Shown here: one piece after another, positions 14,947-24,169 of the stretch
How the letters are laid out: every line of letters begins with the position of its first letter
Position numbering within the stretch: position 1 is the first letter of the stretch
Assembly (NCBI GenBank): GCA_947063875.1
Contig: CAMSTY010000042.1
Span: 1-32,407 of the forward strand
Source of the DNA: an uncultured bacterium
Lineage (GTDB): Bacteria; Bacillota; Clostridia; Lachnospirales; Lachnospiraceae
Direction: 5' to 3'
Length of the DNA: 32,407 bases
The notes under the pieces: model-generated
Database searches by the model: none
What the model saw: only the letters and a program-made list of their open reading frames with translations
Told to the model about the DNA's origin: nothing
Program-made: the position numbers and the translations under genes

Positions 14947-15035
14947 TTACAGCCGGAAATCCTGCCCTACAGGCTTCTCCGGCCGGCGAGGATACAAAAA
15001 GCAGGCAGGCTGCCCTGCCGGCCTGGTTCTTGTAA
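14947..15035 (+). promoter_or_regulatory. Structured 5' leader of glgC
   Basis: The leader can fold into a closed multi-branch shape. TTACA-GCCGG (14947-14956) pairs with CCGGC (15018-15022) and TGTAA (15031-15035). Within this, CCTG/CAGG (14961-14973) and GGCAGG/CCTGCC (15004-15019) form hairpins. The second hairpin and the outer stem share two bases, so they may compete. It matches no riboswitch class I recognise. A role in controlling glycogen synthesis is inference. Confidence 0.35.
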
Positions 15036-15070
15036 CCCTTCACCAATCAAATAATCAGGGGGAGATTAAT

Positions 15071-16279
15071 ATGGCAAAAGAAATGATTGCAATGCTTCTT
15101 GCCGGCGGACAAGGTTCGCGTTTGTATGCGCTGACCCAGAAACTGGCAAAACCTGCAGTTCCTTTCGGCGGCAAATATCGGATCATCGACTTTCCGCTGT
15201 CAAACTGCATCAACTCCGGCATTGATACCGTGGGTATTCTGACCCAGTATCAGCCTTTGGTTCTGAATGAATATATCGGCAATGGGCAGCCGTGGGATCT
15301 GGACCGTCTGCATGGTGGCGTTCATGTACTGCCTCCTTATCAGCAGGCTTCCGGCTCCGACTGGTATAAGGGAACCGCCAATGCCATCTATCAGAACATT
15401 TCATTTATCGAGCGTTACAATCCGCAGTATGTGATCATCCTGTCCGGCGATCAGATCTGCAAGCAGGACTACAGCGATTTCCTGCGTTTCCACAAGGAGA
15501 AGGGCGCTGAATTCAGCGTGGCAGTCATGGAGGTGCCGTGGGACGAGGCTTCCCGTTTCGGCCTGATGGTCGCCGACGATAATGACAAAATCACAGAATT
15601 CCAGGAGAAACCCAAAAACCCCAAGTCAAACCTGGCTTCCATGGGCATCTATATTTTCAACTGGGACGTACTGAAAAAATATCTGATCGAGGACGAAGCC
15701 GATCCCAATTCCGAGAACGACTTCGGCAACAACATCATTCCCAACCTGCTTCGCGACGGCCGCCAGATGTATGCCTATCATTTCAGCGGCTACTGGAAAG
15801 ACGTGGGGACGATCTCCTCTCTCTGGGAAGCCAATATGGAAGTTCTGGACCCGGAGCACAGCGGCATCAACCTGTTCGACGAGAACTGGAAGATCTTCAG
15901 CCGCAACAGTGGTATGACCGGTCACCGGATCAGCGACGAAGCAGTTGTGGAAAACTGCATGATCACGGATGGATGCCGGATTTCCGGCGATGTAAAACAT
16001 TCCATTCTGTTCGCCGGCGTCACCGTGGAACCGGGTGCCGAGGTTGAGGATGCGGTTATCATGGGCGGCACTACCATTAAGGCAGGCGCTTCCGTAAAGC
16101 ACTGCATCATAGCAGAAAATGTAGTGATTGGTGAGAAGGCCGTAGTCGGCGCTATGCCTGCGGACGGCGAAAAGGGGGTTGCCACTGTCGGTTCCGGCGT
16201 ATATATCGGTGACGGCGCTAAGATTGGTCCCAATGCTATGGTCAACAGCAATGTGAAAGGCGGTGAAGAACAATGGTAA
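15071..16279 (+). CDS. glgC: Glucose-1-phosphate adenylyltransferase, catalytic subunit GlgC
   Basis: A 402-residue enzyme making ADP-glucose from glucose 1-phosphate and ATP, the first committed step of glycogen synthesis. The nucleotidyltransferase domain begins [14 protein letters not shown] (9-22). Substrate-site features include [20 protein letters not shown], and the metal-binding Asp is D127 in [16 protein letters not shown] is the glucose-1-phosphate region. A left-handed beta-helix of hexapeptide repeats fills the last 110 residues. The start at 15071 has GGGGGAG at good spacing; the open frame upstream to 14930 is leader. The stop overlaps the glgD start by 7 nt, indicating coupled synthesis of a GlgC/GlgD complex. 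Confidence 0.95.
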   Translation: MAKEMIAMLLAGGQGSRLYALTQKLAKPAVPFGGKYRIIDFPLSNCINSGIDTVGILTQYQPLVLNEYIGNGQPWDLDRLHGGVHVLPPYQQASGSDWYKGTANAIYQNISFIERYNPQYVIILSGDQICKQDYSDFLRFHKEKGAEFSVAVMEVPWDEASRFGLMVADDNDKITEFQEKPKNPKSNLASMGIYIFNWDVLKKYLIEDEADPNSENDFGNNIIPNLLRDGRQMYAYHFSGYWKDVGTISSLWEANMEVLDPEHSGINLFDENWKIFSRNSGMTGHRISDEAVVENCMITDGCRISGDVKHSILFAGVTVEPGAEVEDAVIMGGTTIKAGASVKHCIIAENVVIGEKAVVGAMPADGEKGVATVGSGVYIGDGAKIGPNAMVNSNVKGGEEQW

Positions 16280-17415
16280 ATTCTAACGCAGATGCTCTGG
16301 GCATCATTTTCCCAAACACCTATGACAGCCTGATCCCGGAACTGGTCAGCGAGCGTTTGATGGCTTCCATCCCCTTTGCAGGCCGTTACCGGATGGTAGA
16401 CTTTATCCTTTCCAGCATGGTAAACAGCGGCATCGGCAACATTTCCCTGATTGTCCGCAAGAACTACCACTCCCTGATGGATCACCTGGGAGCGGGCCGC
16501 GAATGGGATCTGACCCGCAAAAACGGCGGACTGAACATTGTTCCTCCGTTCGCGCAGAAAAATATCAAGATGTATACCGGCCGTGTAGAAGCGGTGGCAA
16601 GCATCCTTGAATTTTTAAAATCACAACGGGAAAAATATGTGGTGATGGCAGATGCCAATATCGCCGTAAACTTTGATTTCAAGGCATTTATGGATGCGCA
16701 TATTGCCAGCGGCGCGGATGTAACCGTAGCCTACAGTGAAGAGGAACTTCCGGCAAGCGCCATGAAAAAGAACGATATCGGCACCAATATGTACTATTCC
16801 TTCGACATTGAAGACGGACGGGTCGTGAAACTGGACATCTGTTCCAAGGAAAGCGGCGTTCAGAACTTTTCCATGAATATCTATATCATAGACCGGGAAC
16901 TGCTGATTGACCAGATCAGCGCCGCTTATCTGCACGGCCATTCCTACTTTGAGAGGGATATTCTGGCTCCGCAGCTTGACAAGCTGAACGTACAGGCCTA
17001 CAAGTTTGACGGCTATCTGGCGCGTATCTGTGACCTGAAGAGTTACTTTGACGAGAATATGAAACTTTTAGATGAGGCTAACCTGGATGGTCTGTTCGCC
17101 AGGGATTCCATCTATACCAAGATCCGCGACGACAACCCGACCCGCTATATCGGCGGCGCCAAAGTGAAGAATATCATGGTCGCTGACGGCTGTGTCATCG
17201 AGGGCGAGGTCGAAAACTGCGTGCTGTTCAGAGGCGTAAAGATTGCCAAAGGCGCAAAGGTGAAAAACTGCGTGTTGATGCAGGATACTGTTGTGGAGGA
17301 AGGCGCAAGTCTTGAATATATTATCTCTGACAAGAATGTTACCTTCACCGCCGGTAAGGAAATCAAAGGCAGCGACAGCTTCCCTGTTTATGTAGCAAAA
17401 CACCAGATGGTATAA
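16273..17415 (+). CDS. glgD: GlgD, non-catalytic/regulatory subunit of ADP-glucose pyrophosphorylase
   Basis: A 380-residue paralogue of GlgC. The N-terminal GGxGxRL loop is replaced by [12 protein letters not shown], and the catalytic GD is replaced in VVMADANI. These losses fit GlgD, which boosts activity of GlgC in a mixed tetramer in Firmicutes. The sugar-binding scaffold remains ([20 protein letters not shown]), as does the C-terminal beta-helix. It starts inside the end of glgC and is followed 9 nt later by a strong terminator. Confidence 0.93.
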   Translation: MVNSNADALGIIFPNTYDSLIPELVSERLMASIPFAGRYRMVDFILSSMVNSGIGNISLIVRKNYHSLMDHLGAGREWDLTRKNGGLNIVPPFAQKNIKMYTGRVEAVASILEFLKSQREKYVVMADANIAVNFDFKAFMDAHIASGADVTVAYSEEELPASAMKKNDIGTNMYYSFDIEDGRVVKLDICSKESGVQNFSMNIYIIDRELLIDQISAAYLHGHSYFERDILAPQLDKLNVQAYKFDGYLARICDLKSYFDENMKLLDEANLDGLFARDSIYTKIRDDNPTRYIGGAKVKNIMVADGCVIEGEVENCVLFRGVKIAKGAKVKNCVLMQDTVVEEGASLEYIISDKNVTFTAGKEIKGSDSFPVYVAKHQMV

Positions 17416-17423
17416 TTTCAGGA

Positions 17424-17454
17424 AGAGCAGACTGCAAAATGGTCTGCTCTTTTT
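17424..17454 (+). terminator. Intrinsic terminator after glgCD
   Basis: AGAGCAGAC (17424-17432) pairs perfectly with GTCTGCTCT (17442-17450) around a 9-nt loop, followed by a run of T to 17454. Confidence 0.92.
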
Positions 17455-17490
17455 AGAACATCTTTAAAAAAGTTTTAAAAGGAGGCAGTT

Positions 17491-18021
17491 ATGATGTCCT
17501 ACTTATCCGCACTCGACTCCCCTTCCTTTTCTTCTTCCTCTGCTTTTTCCATGAGGACTGCCAATAATCCCGCGGCCTCAGTCCTGTCCGCACAGGCGAT
17601 GGTTCCCGGGCCGGCCGGAATTTCCGGCCAGGAGAATGTACAGGGGCCAGAAAGCAATCCTGCAGTCCCCGGACAGCCGGATCGCGACACGTACGAATGT
17701 GAAACCTGCAAGAACCGCAAATATCAGGATGGCTCCAACGATCCCGGCGTATCCTTCAAGGCCCCCACCCGCGTCAGTCCGGAAAGAGCCGCCTTTGCCA
17801 TTCGTGCCCACGAGGCCGAGCATGTGGCTCACGCCCGGGTAAAGGCACAAAAAGAAGATCAGGAAATCGTTTCCCAATCCGTCAGCTACCGCACCAGCGT
17901 CTGTCCCGAATGCGGCAGGGTCTATATGTCCGGCGGAACGACCCGCACTACCTTCCGCAGTGCTCCGGTCACGGAAGAAAAACCCGTGGAAAAAGGCCGC
18001 TATGTGGATCTTGCTGTTTAA
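17491..18021 (+). CDS. Putative HExxH metalloprotein with paired CxxC motifs, function unknown
   Basis: A 176-residue protein. The first 65 residues are Ser/Pro/Gly-rich and probably disordered, without a signal peptide. The rest holds CETC (C70, C73), the conserved-looking stretch KYQDGSNDPGVSFKAPT, an HExxH motif HEAEH (107-111) followed by VAHA, and CPEC (C138, C141). HExxH is a zinc-protease signature, and the IRAHEAEH context resembles the SprA-related putative metalloprotease family. The four Cys may bind a second zinc. AAAAGGAGG lies 5 nt before the ATG; a second ATG follows at once. It sits between the glgCD terminator and hydF, 22 nt before hydF, so it may be cotranscribed with hydFE. 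Protease activity is unproven. Confidence 0.72.
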   Translation: MMSYLSALDSPSFSSSSAFSMRTANNPAASVLSAQAMVPGPAGISGQENVQGPESNPAVPGQPDRDTYECETCKNRKYQDGSNDPGVSFKAPTRVSPERAAFAIRAHEAEHVAHARVKAQKEDQEIVSQSVSYRTSVCPECGRVYMSGGTTRTTFRSAPVTEEKPVEKGRYVDLAV

Positions 18022-18043
18022 TTTTTAATGAGAGGATTATTTT

Positions 18044-19285
18044 ATGGCTTTGAATGAAACACCGGCCGCCCAACGCATCCATATCGGATTCTTCGGGCGG
18101 CGCAATGCTGGGAAATCCAGCCTGATGAATGCCGTCACCGGACAGGAACTGGCTGTCGTCTCCGATGTCAAAGGTACCACCACCGATCCGGTCTACAAGA
18201 CTATGGAACTTCTGCCTCTGGGGCCTGTTATGATGATCGATACTCCAGGGATTGACGACGAAGGGGAACTTGGCCAATTACGGATCAAAAAAAGCCGGCA
18301 GGTACTGAACAAAACGGATATTGCCGTACTGGTTGTGGATGCCGGGACCGGAATCACCAAAGAAGACCAGGAAATGCTGACATTGTTAAAAGATAAGCAG
18401 ATAGCGCACCTGGTCGTTTTCAACAAAGCAGACCTGCACGCTCCCATCGCAGCCGACCCTTCCTTTGTCTATGTCAGCGCCAAAACCGGAGTTGGCATCG
18501 AAGAGTTGAAGGACCGACTTGCTGCCATGAAACCACACGGGGAGGATAAGGATCTTCTGGAAAATCTGGTAAAACCGGGAGACTTAGTGATTCTTGTCAC
18601 CCCGATCGATAAGGCGGCGCCCAAAGGACGCCTGATCCTCCCCCAGCAGCAGACAATCCGTTCCTTGTTGGATCATGGCTGCCTTTCCCTGGTGGTCCGT
18701 GAATCGGAGCTGGAGGCTGCCCTGGCAAAGCTGCATCAGAAACCGGCTCTGGCCATCACCGACAGCCAGGCATTCGGCATGGTATCCTCTCTTGTGCCGG
18801 AGGATATCCCGCTGACTTCCTTCTCCATTCTTTTTGCACGCTACAAAGGAGATCTGAAGCAAGCTGTAGCTGGGGTCCGCGCCCTGGAAAGGCTTCCCGG
18901 ACAAAGCCGTATTCTGATTTCCGAGGGCTGCACACATCACCGCCAATGCAATGACATCGGAACCGTAAAGCTTCCGGCATGGATACGGACGTTTACGGGA
19001 CAGGAACCGGCCTTTTCGTACACCTCGGGAACCGGCTTTGAGGAAGATCTGACATCGTTTGATCTGATCATCCATTGTGGCGCCTGCATGCTGAACGAAC
19101 GGGAGATGAAATACCGTCTGGCATGTGCCCGCGACCAGGGGGTGCCGATGACCAATTACGGGATTGCCATAGCCCATATGAATGGAATTCTGAGACGCAG
19201 CCTGGCCCCGTTTCCGGATATCGCCGCGCTTCTGGAAAATGACAGCCGCCATAACGGCCAAAAAGGAGGAGCCGATGAGCATTAA
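18044..19285 (+). CDS. hydF: HydF, [FeFe]-hydrogenase H-cluster maturation GTPase
   Basis: A 413-residue scaffold protein on which the 2Fe subcluster of [FeFe]-hydrogenase is assembled before transfer to HydA. The N-terminal GTPase domain has the P-loop GRRNAGKS (18-25), DTPG near residue 66 and NKAD near 127. A dimerisation domain follows. The C-terminal cluster domain has CTHH (C296, H298, H299) and HCGAC (H345, C346, C349), matching the HydF CxH...HCxxC signature. The stop overlaps the hydE start by 11 nt. Neither HydG nor a hydrogenase is in the window. Confidence 0.95.
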   Translation: MALNETPAAQRIHIGFFGRRNAGKSSLMNAVTGQELAVVSDVKGTTTDPVYKTMELLPLGPVMMIDTPGIDDEGELGQLRIKKSRQVLNKTDIAVLVVDAGTGITKEDQEMLTLLKDKQIAHLVVFNKADLHAPIAADPSFVYVSAKTGVGIEELKDRLAAMKPHGEDKDLLENLVKPGDLVILVTPIDKAAPKGRLILPQQQTIRSLLDHGCLSLVVRESELEAALAKLHQKPALAITDSQAFGMVSSLVPEDIPLTSFSILFARYKGDLKQAVAGVRALERLPGQSRILISEGCTHHRQCNDIGTVKLPAWIRTFTGQEPAFSYTSGTGFEEDLTSFDLIIHCGACMLNEREMKYRLACARDQGVPMTNYGIAIAHMNGILRRSLAPFPDIAALLENDSRHNGQKGGADEH

Positions 19286-20360
19286 AAACGCGGCAGAAAA
19301 GCTAATCTGCCAGCAGGCCATGACAAAAGAGGATTTCATTGAACTGCTTGGTTATTTTGGAAATTCAGATATCATGGCTCTTCTGAAGGAAGAGGCCCTG
19401 AAGCTCCGCAGAAAATATTACGGGAACAAAGTATTTACCCGCGGACTGATTGAATTTACCAACTACTGCAAAAATAACTGCTACTATTGCGGCATCCGGG
19501 CCGGCAACCAAAACGCCAGACGCTACCGCCTGGCCCCGGAGGAGATTCTGGAATGCTGCCAGGAAGGGCACCACCTGGGATTTCGCACCTTTGTCCTGCA
19601 GGGAGGCGAAGATCCGTTCTACACGGATGAAAAAATCGCCGCCATCATCCGGGAAATCAAATACCATTATCCGGATTGTGCAGTGACGCTTTCCATCGGC
19701 GAAAAACCCCGGGAAAGTTATCGGTTGTTCCGGGAAGCAGGCGCCGACCGTTATCTTCTGCGCCATGAGACGGCAGATGAGGCTCACTACCGGCAGCTTC
19801 ACCCGGATTCCATGAGTCTTTCAACCCGCAGGCAATGCCTCTGGGACCTGAAAGATCTTGGCTATCAGGTGGGCGCCGGTATGATGGTGGGAAGTCCCGG
19901 GCAAAGCGATCAGACACTGGCCGAGGATCTTTTGCTTCTGCAGGAACTTGAGCCTCAGATGGTCGGCATCGGCCCCTTCATCCCGCACCATGACACCCGT
20001 TTCGCCAAAGAGCCGGCCGGAAGCGTAGAGTTGACGCTCTATCTGCTCTCGGTCGTCCGTATTCTGCTGCCTGCGGTATTGCTTCCGTCCACTACTGCCC
20101 TGGGTACCTTAGACCCTCTCGGACGGGAAAAGGGACTGGCTGCCGGCGCGAATGTGGTCATGCCCAACCTTTCTCCTCTCAGAAACAGGAAACAATATGA
20201 ATTGTATGACAATAAGATCTGTACCGGCGAGGAAGCCGCCGAATGCCGCGGCTGCCTGGAGCAGCGTGTCCGAAACGCAGGCTTTGAACTGGTGTCCGAG
20301 CGGGGGGATGCTCCTTTTTTGCCTAAAAAGCTCAATCCAATGTATAAAGAAAACAGGTAA
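19275..20360 (+). CDS. hydE: HydE, radical SAM [FeFe]-hydrogenase maturase
   Basis: A 361-residue radical SAM enzyme with the CxxxCxxC cluster motif as CKNNCYYC (C65, C69, C72), followed by GIRAGN. With HydG it builds the organometallic part of the H-cluster that HydF carries. Other family features are FVLQGGEDPFYTD and the SAM-binding GMMVGSPGQSD. A Cys-containing C-terminal stretch (AAECRGCLEQRV) corresponds to the accessory cluster region found in some HydE. The start at 19275 has AAGGAGG upstream; the open frame from 19239 lies inside hydF and is not needed. Confidence 0.95.
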   Translation: MSIKNAAEKLICQQAMTKEDFIELLGYFGNSDIMALLKEEALKLRRKYYGNKVFTRGLIEFTNYCKNNCYYCGIRAGNQNARRYRLAPEEILECCQEGHHLGFRTFVLQGGEDPFYTDEKIAAIIREIKYHYPDCAVTLSIGEKPRESYRLFREAGADRYLLRHETADEAHYRQLHPDSMSLSTRRQCLWDLKDLGYQVGAGMMVGSPGQSDQTLAEDLLLLQELEPQMVGIGPFIPHHDTRFAKEPAGSVELTLYLLSVVRILLPAVLLPSTTALGTLDPLGREKGLAAGANVVMPNLSPLRNRKQYELYDNKICTGEEAAECRGCLEQRVRNAGFELVSERGDAPFLPKKLNPMYKENR

Positions 20361-20369
20361 TACCTGATT

Positions 20370-20399
20370 GGCGACAGAGTTTTTATGCCCTCTGTCGCC
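20370..20399. terminator. Hairpin between convergent hydE and addA operons
   Basis: GGCGACAGAG (20370-20379) pairs perfectly with CTCTGTCGCC (20390-20399) with a 10-nt loop. It lies 9 nt after the hydE stop and, on the other strand, 6 nt after the micro-ORF stop, so it probably ends both transcripts. No strong T-run follows on either strand. Confidence 0.6.
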
Positions 20400-20405
20400 A
20401 TATTG

Positions 20406-20483
20406 CTATGTGCAAATAATTTCCTTTACGCAGTCCAGCGAATCGAGCTGCCACTCCCATTCGGAAACCCTCACATAGGTCAT
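20406..20483 (-). CDS. Candidate 25-residue micro-ORF translationally coupled to addA
   Basis: The ATG at 20483 overlaps the addA stop as ATGA (20483-20480), and GGGAGG inside the last addA codons lies 10 nt upstream, a plausible ribosome binding site. The peptide begins MTYVRVSEWEW, is acidic in its middle and contains two Cys (CVKEIIC). It ends 6 nt before a strong hairpin, so it is inside the addBA transcript. I know of no such peptide; it could be a real accessory peptide or chance. Confidence 0.4.
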   Translation of the reverse strand: MTYVRVSEWEWQLDSLDCVKEIICT

Positions 20484-23400
20484 TCAACCGCAACCTCCCG
20501 CTGCATCGCAAGCGAGTAAATCACCTTTTCTTTCACTGTTTTTCCGGTCATCTGCGTCAGTGCACGGCTGTAATAATCCAATTGCGTCTTATATTGCTCC
20601 GCCAGCTGTCTCGGATTATAAATCCGGTCAGTCTTATAATCAATCAAGATCAGCTGCCCGCCTTCCTCCAAGTAAGCGTCGATAATTCCCTGCACCACTA
20701 CCAGTTCGTCGGAATCCCCGGCCTCCATCTCCCTTGCCGGAATACCGATTACAAACTGCTGTTCCCTGTGAAGCCGGCCTTCCTCCTCGGCAATCCGCAT
20801 TCTTCTTCCCAGACCGGACTGCAGAAAACGCCAGATCACCTCACCGTCAATCAATTTCAGGCTTTCCTTCCCCATACGTTCCTGCATGGCAAGATTCTGC
20901 AGATATTTTGCCACATCCTCCTTGCTCCTGATCCGGGCAAACGGAAGAAGTTCCAGCACCCGATGATAGGCTGTTCCCCGGGTGGCTCCGCAGCCGTTAT
21001 TCCAGGACAGTTTCTCCAAAAAATACTGCAGGTCCCATTGGACTGTTTCCTCTGGGTGGCTTTCCGTTCCATCCAGCTTTGCGCTTTCCTCTTCCCCTGC
21101 CATCTGCCCCTGCTTTTTTAATTCTGACACGGACATTTTCGTATGAAGTTTGGTATCTGCCTCGTATGGATACTGATAGTTCAAATGACTGACCAGAAGT
21201 TCCCGATATTCCTTCTGATACTCCTGGTCTGTGTCCAGTCCCAGCAGCCGCTCCTTAAAACTTTGATTTTTCACCTGACGGACCAGTTCCTCGCCCACCA
21301 TTCCGGCCAGAGGGATTTCTGTCAGGCGAACCCGCGTGGCGCCATCGCCGACGCTCATCAGCATCCAGTCCAGATACGACCCTGCGGAAGAAAGGATGGT
21401 ATAAGGAATCTGTCCGTCCACCAACGGCACATGCGCATATTTCTCCGTTTTCTTTGCCAGGCTGCGGCTGGTACCGGTCATTATCAGCTTTTCCTTCGCC
21501 CTCGTCATAGCCACATAAAGCACTCTTAGCTCCTCGCCCAGGTTATCCAGTTCCATTTTACGGCGCAGGGCATTCTTTTTGATCGTTGTCGTCTTTAAGC
21601 GGCGTTCCAGATCCAGATAATCCGTGGCAATCCCTAATTCCGGGTCAATCAGTATCCTTCCGTAAGTATCCTGCTTGTTAAATTTTTTCCCCATCCCGGC
21701 AAGAAACACAATCGGAAATTCCAACCCCTTACTCTTATGGATGCTCATAATCCGCACGGTGTCGTCCTCTTCTCCGATAACAGAAGCCTCTCCAAAATCC
21801 GTATGAAACTTTTTGAGGTTCTCAATATAGCGAATGAAATGAAACAATCCTTTATAGCTGGTTTTCTCATAATCCGACGCTTTCTCTACCAGCATATCCA
21901 GATTGGCTCTCCGGGTCTCTCCCGCCGGCATTGCCGATACATAATGATAATATCCGGTCTCTTCATAGACCTGGTAGATCAGTTCATGAATCGGCAAATA
22001 GGCGCTCTGTGCACGGAAACGGCGTAGCTGCATAAAAAAGCCGTGCAGCTTCTCCCATAATTCCCGATCCTCCTCTTCTCTCTCTTCCTCCAGGAAACAA
22101 AAAACCGCCGCATAGATCCCCCGCTCCTGCCTCTTTTTTGCGTTTCCCCGGCAAAAAGCCATCAGCCTTGCCAGTTCCTGATCGGTGATTCCCACTACCG
22201 GGGACCTGAGTACGGCTGTCAGCGGGATATCCTGCATCGGATTGTCAATCACTGCCAGCAGGCTCAGCATAATCTCTACTTCCGCGGCGGAGAAATATCC
22301 CATCCGGGATTCTGCACATGCCGGAATGCCTTCATTCATCAGCACAGAAAGGAAATTCTCCGTCCAGCCCGACAGGCTCCGCAGCAAAATCACCATATCC
22401 CGGTACTGCGCTCTGCGGTATCCTCCCGTTCCGTTTAATTTCCTGTCCCACACCAGCTGTCCGTTCTTAGGGTCTGTCATTTCACGGATCTTTTGGGCAA
22501 TCAGCTTTGCTTCCAGTTCTTTCGCCGTAAAATCAGCCGCCTCTTCCTCCAGGCCAGACAACGCTTCCGTGCCGGTATCCATCACCAGAAGTTCCAAAAA
22601 AGCGGTCTCTGGCAGATCTTCTTCTGTCTCTGGAAATACTGCCCCCGGATGCAGTGCCGTCTCTTTTGTATAACGGATATTGCCCAGATTCTCTGTCATA
22701 ATCCGGTAAAATACATCATTGATTCCTGCCAGCACCTCGGCGCGGCTTCGGAAATTCTGATGAAGTTCAATCTTCTTATCCGTCTTTTGCGCTGTGTCAT
22801 AAGGTTCATAAGCATGATACTTCTCCAAAAACAACTCCGGCCGCGCCAGACGGAACTTATAGATGCTCTGCTTGACATCCCCCACCATAAACACATTCGG
22901 TCTGCCGAACCGTTCCTGCGACACCGCTGAAAGCAGCGCTTCCTGTACCAGGTTGCTGTCCTGATACTCATCCACCAGCACTTCTTCAAACTGAAGGCTC
23001 AGCTCGTCGGCGGCTTCGGTATATATGGTCTTTCCGTCCTCCTGACGAATCAGGACCTTCAACGCCTCATGTTCCAGATCGTTAAAATCCACCAGATTGC
23101 GTTCCCTCTTTTTTTCCTGATAACGCCTGGAAAACTCCTCTGCCAGTTCCAGCAGCATCTCCACCGGCCCCCGCATCGCCGCCAGTTCCTGCGCCATCTC
23201 CTCCGGCTGCGCAAAACAGACCAGCTCCCGTATCTTTGAAACCGCTTTTTTCACCCGGTCCCTGCAGTCTGTCACCAGCGCTTTTTTCTCCGGGTCCACC
23301 TCCTTGCTCCGCACAGATGCCAGACGCGTCCAGGAAACGGCAGACACACTGTCGTAGATTTCCTGAAAATTCTCTGCCCCGCAGATCTTTTCCATCTGCC

Positions 23401-24169
23401 TGATATCCTGCTCAAGCATCGGCGCATAGGCCGGCAAAAACTCATCCTGACGGCACACGAAAAGCGCCTCTGTCAATTGCTGTGCCAGTTCCTCTGCCTG
23501 TCTTTGAATATCCTCCGTCAGAAATTTCAGCCAGGGCGCGTCAGCCATTTCGGCGTCTTCTCGCATGCCTGCAAACTCCCCCCGGCACTGTAAAAACCAT
23601 TGTTCCGGATACGGATTGCTCTGAGAAAACAGATATACCTGCGAAATGAGGTCCTCAATCCCCGCATCACTCTTTTTGCGGGCATAGGTTTCCACAAACC
23701 GCACAAACCGCTCGCCGCCATTTGTATAATATTCCTCCAGCAGTTCCTGCATCACATCCCCCCGCAGCAACGTCAGTTCCCCTTCATCGCCGATCCGGAA
23801 TGCCGGGTCCAAATCCAACAGATTGAAGTGATTGCGTATCAAATCCAGGCAAAAGCTGTCAATCGTCGTAATTCTTGCGTGATGCACCAGAGCCGCCTGC
23901 ATCTGCAAATGTTCATTTTCCGGCTGTTCATCCAGCTTCTGCTCGATTGCCGCGCCAATCCGCTCCCTCATCTCCGAAGCGGCGGCATTGGTAAACGTCA
24001 TCACCAGCAGGCGGTCAATATCCAGAGGATGCTCCCCTTGTGTAACCATACGGATAATCCGCTCCACCAGCACCGCCGTCTTTCCGCTTCCGGCCGCAGC
24101 GCTGACCAGCAGGTTGCTTCCCCGGCTCTCGATCACCTGCATTTGCTCTCTCGTCCAATTTACTGACAT
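20480..24169 (-). CDS. addA: AddA, helicase-nuclease subunit of the AddAB double-strand-break repair complex
   Basis: A 1229-residue UvrD-type helicase with a C-terminal RecB-family nuclease. Walker A is AAAGSGKT (24-31), the Walker B/DExx box VDEYQDS is near residue 400, helicase motif III and IV regions follow (FMVGDVKQSIYKFR, HQNFRSR), and RVLYVAMTRAKEKL lies about two thirds along. The nuclease motif LIDYKTDR is near 1176. With AddB it resects DNA ends to 3' tails for RecA. AddA cuts the 3'-ended strand. GGGAGG precedes the ATG, which overlaps the addB stop by 10 nt. Length is normal for the family, with no frameshift. Confidence 0.96.
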   Translation of the reverse strand: MSVNWTREQMQVIESRGSNLLVSAAAGSGKTAVLVERIIRMVTQGEHPLDIDRLLVMTFTNAAASEMRERIGAAIEQKLDEQPENEHLQMQAALVHHARITTIDSFCLDLIRNHFNLLDLDPAFRIGDEGELTLLRGDVMQELLEEYYTNGGERFVRFVETYARKKSDAGIEDLISQVYLFSQSNPYPEQWFLQCRGEFAGMREDAEMADAPWLKFLTEDIQRQAEELAQQLTEALFVCRQDEFLPAYAPMLEQDIRQMEKICGAENFQEIYDSVSAVSWTRLASVRSKEVDPEKKALVTDCRDRVKKAVSKIRELVCFAQPEEMAQELAAMRGPVEMLLELAEEFSRRYQEKKRERNLVDFNDLEHEALKVLIRQEDGKTIYTEAADELSLQFEEVLVDEYQDSNLVQEALLSAVSQERFGRPNVFMVGDVKQSIYKFRLARPELFLEKYHAYEPYDTAQKTDKKIELHQNFRSRAEVLAGINDVFYRIMTENLGNIRYTKETALHPGAVFPETEEDLPETAFLELLVMDTGTEALSGLEEEAADFTAKELEAKLIAQKIREMTDPKNGQLVWDRKLNGTGGYRRAQYRDMVILLRSLSGWTENFLSVLMNEGIPACAESRMGYFSAAEVEIMLSLLAVIDNPMQDIPLTAVLRSPVVGITDQELARLMAFCRGNAKKRQERGIYAAVFCFLEEEREEEDRELWEKLHGFFMQLRRFRAQSAYLPIHELIYQVYEETGYYHYVSAMPAGETRRANLDMLVEKASDYEKTSYKGLFHFIRYIENLKKFHTDFGEASVIGEEDDTVRIMSIHKSKGLEFPIVFLAGMGKKFNKQDTYGRILIDPELGIATDYLDLERRLKTTTIKKNALRRKMELDNLGEELRVLYVAMTRAKEKLIMTGTSRSLAKKTEKYAHVPLVDGQIPYTILSSAGSYLDWMLMSVGDGATRVRLTEIPLAGMVGEELVRQVKNQSFKERLLGLDTDQEYQKEYRELLVSHLNYQYPYEADTKLHTKMSVSELKKQGQMAGEEESAKLDGTESHPEETVQWDLQYFLEKLSWNNGCGATRGTAYHRVLELLPFARIRSKEDVAKYLQNLAMQERMGKESLKLIDGEVIWRFLQSGLGRRMRIAEEEGRLHREQQFVIGIPAREMEAGDSDELVVVQGIIDAYLEEGGQLILIDYKTDRIYNPRQLAEQYKTQLDYYSRALTQMTGKTVKEKVIYSLAMQREVAVE

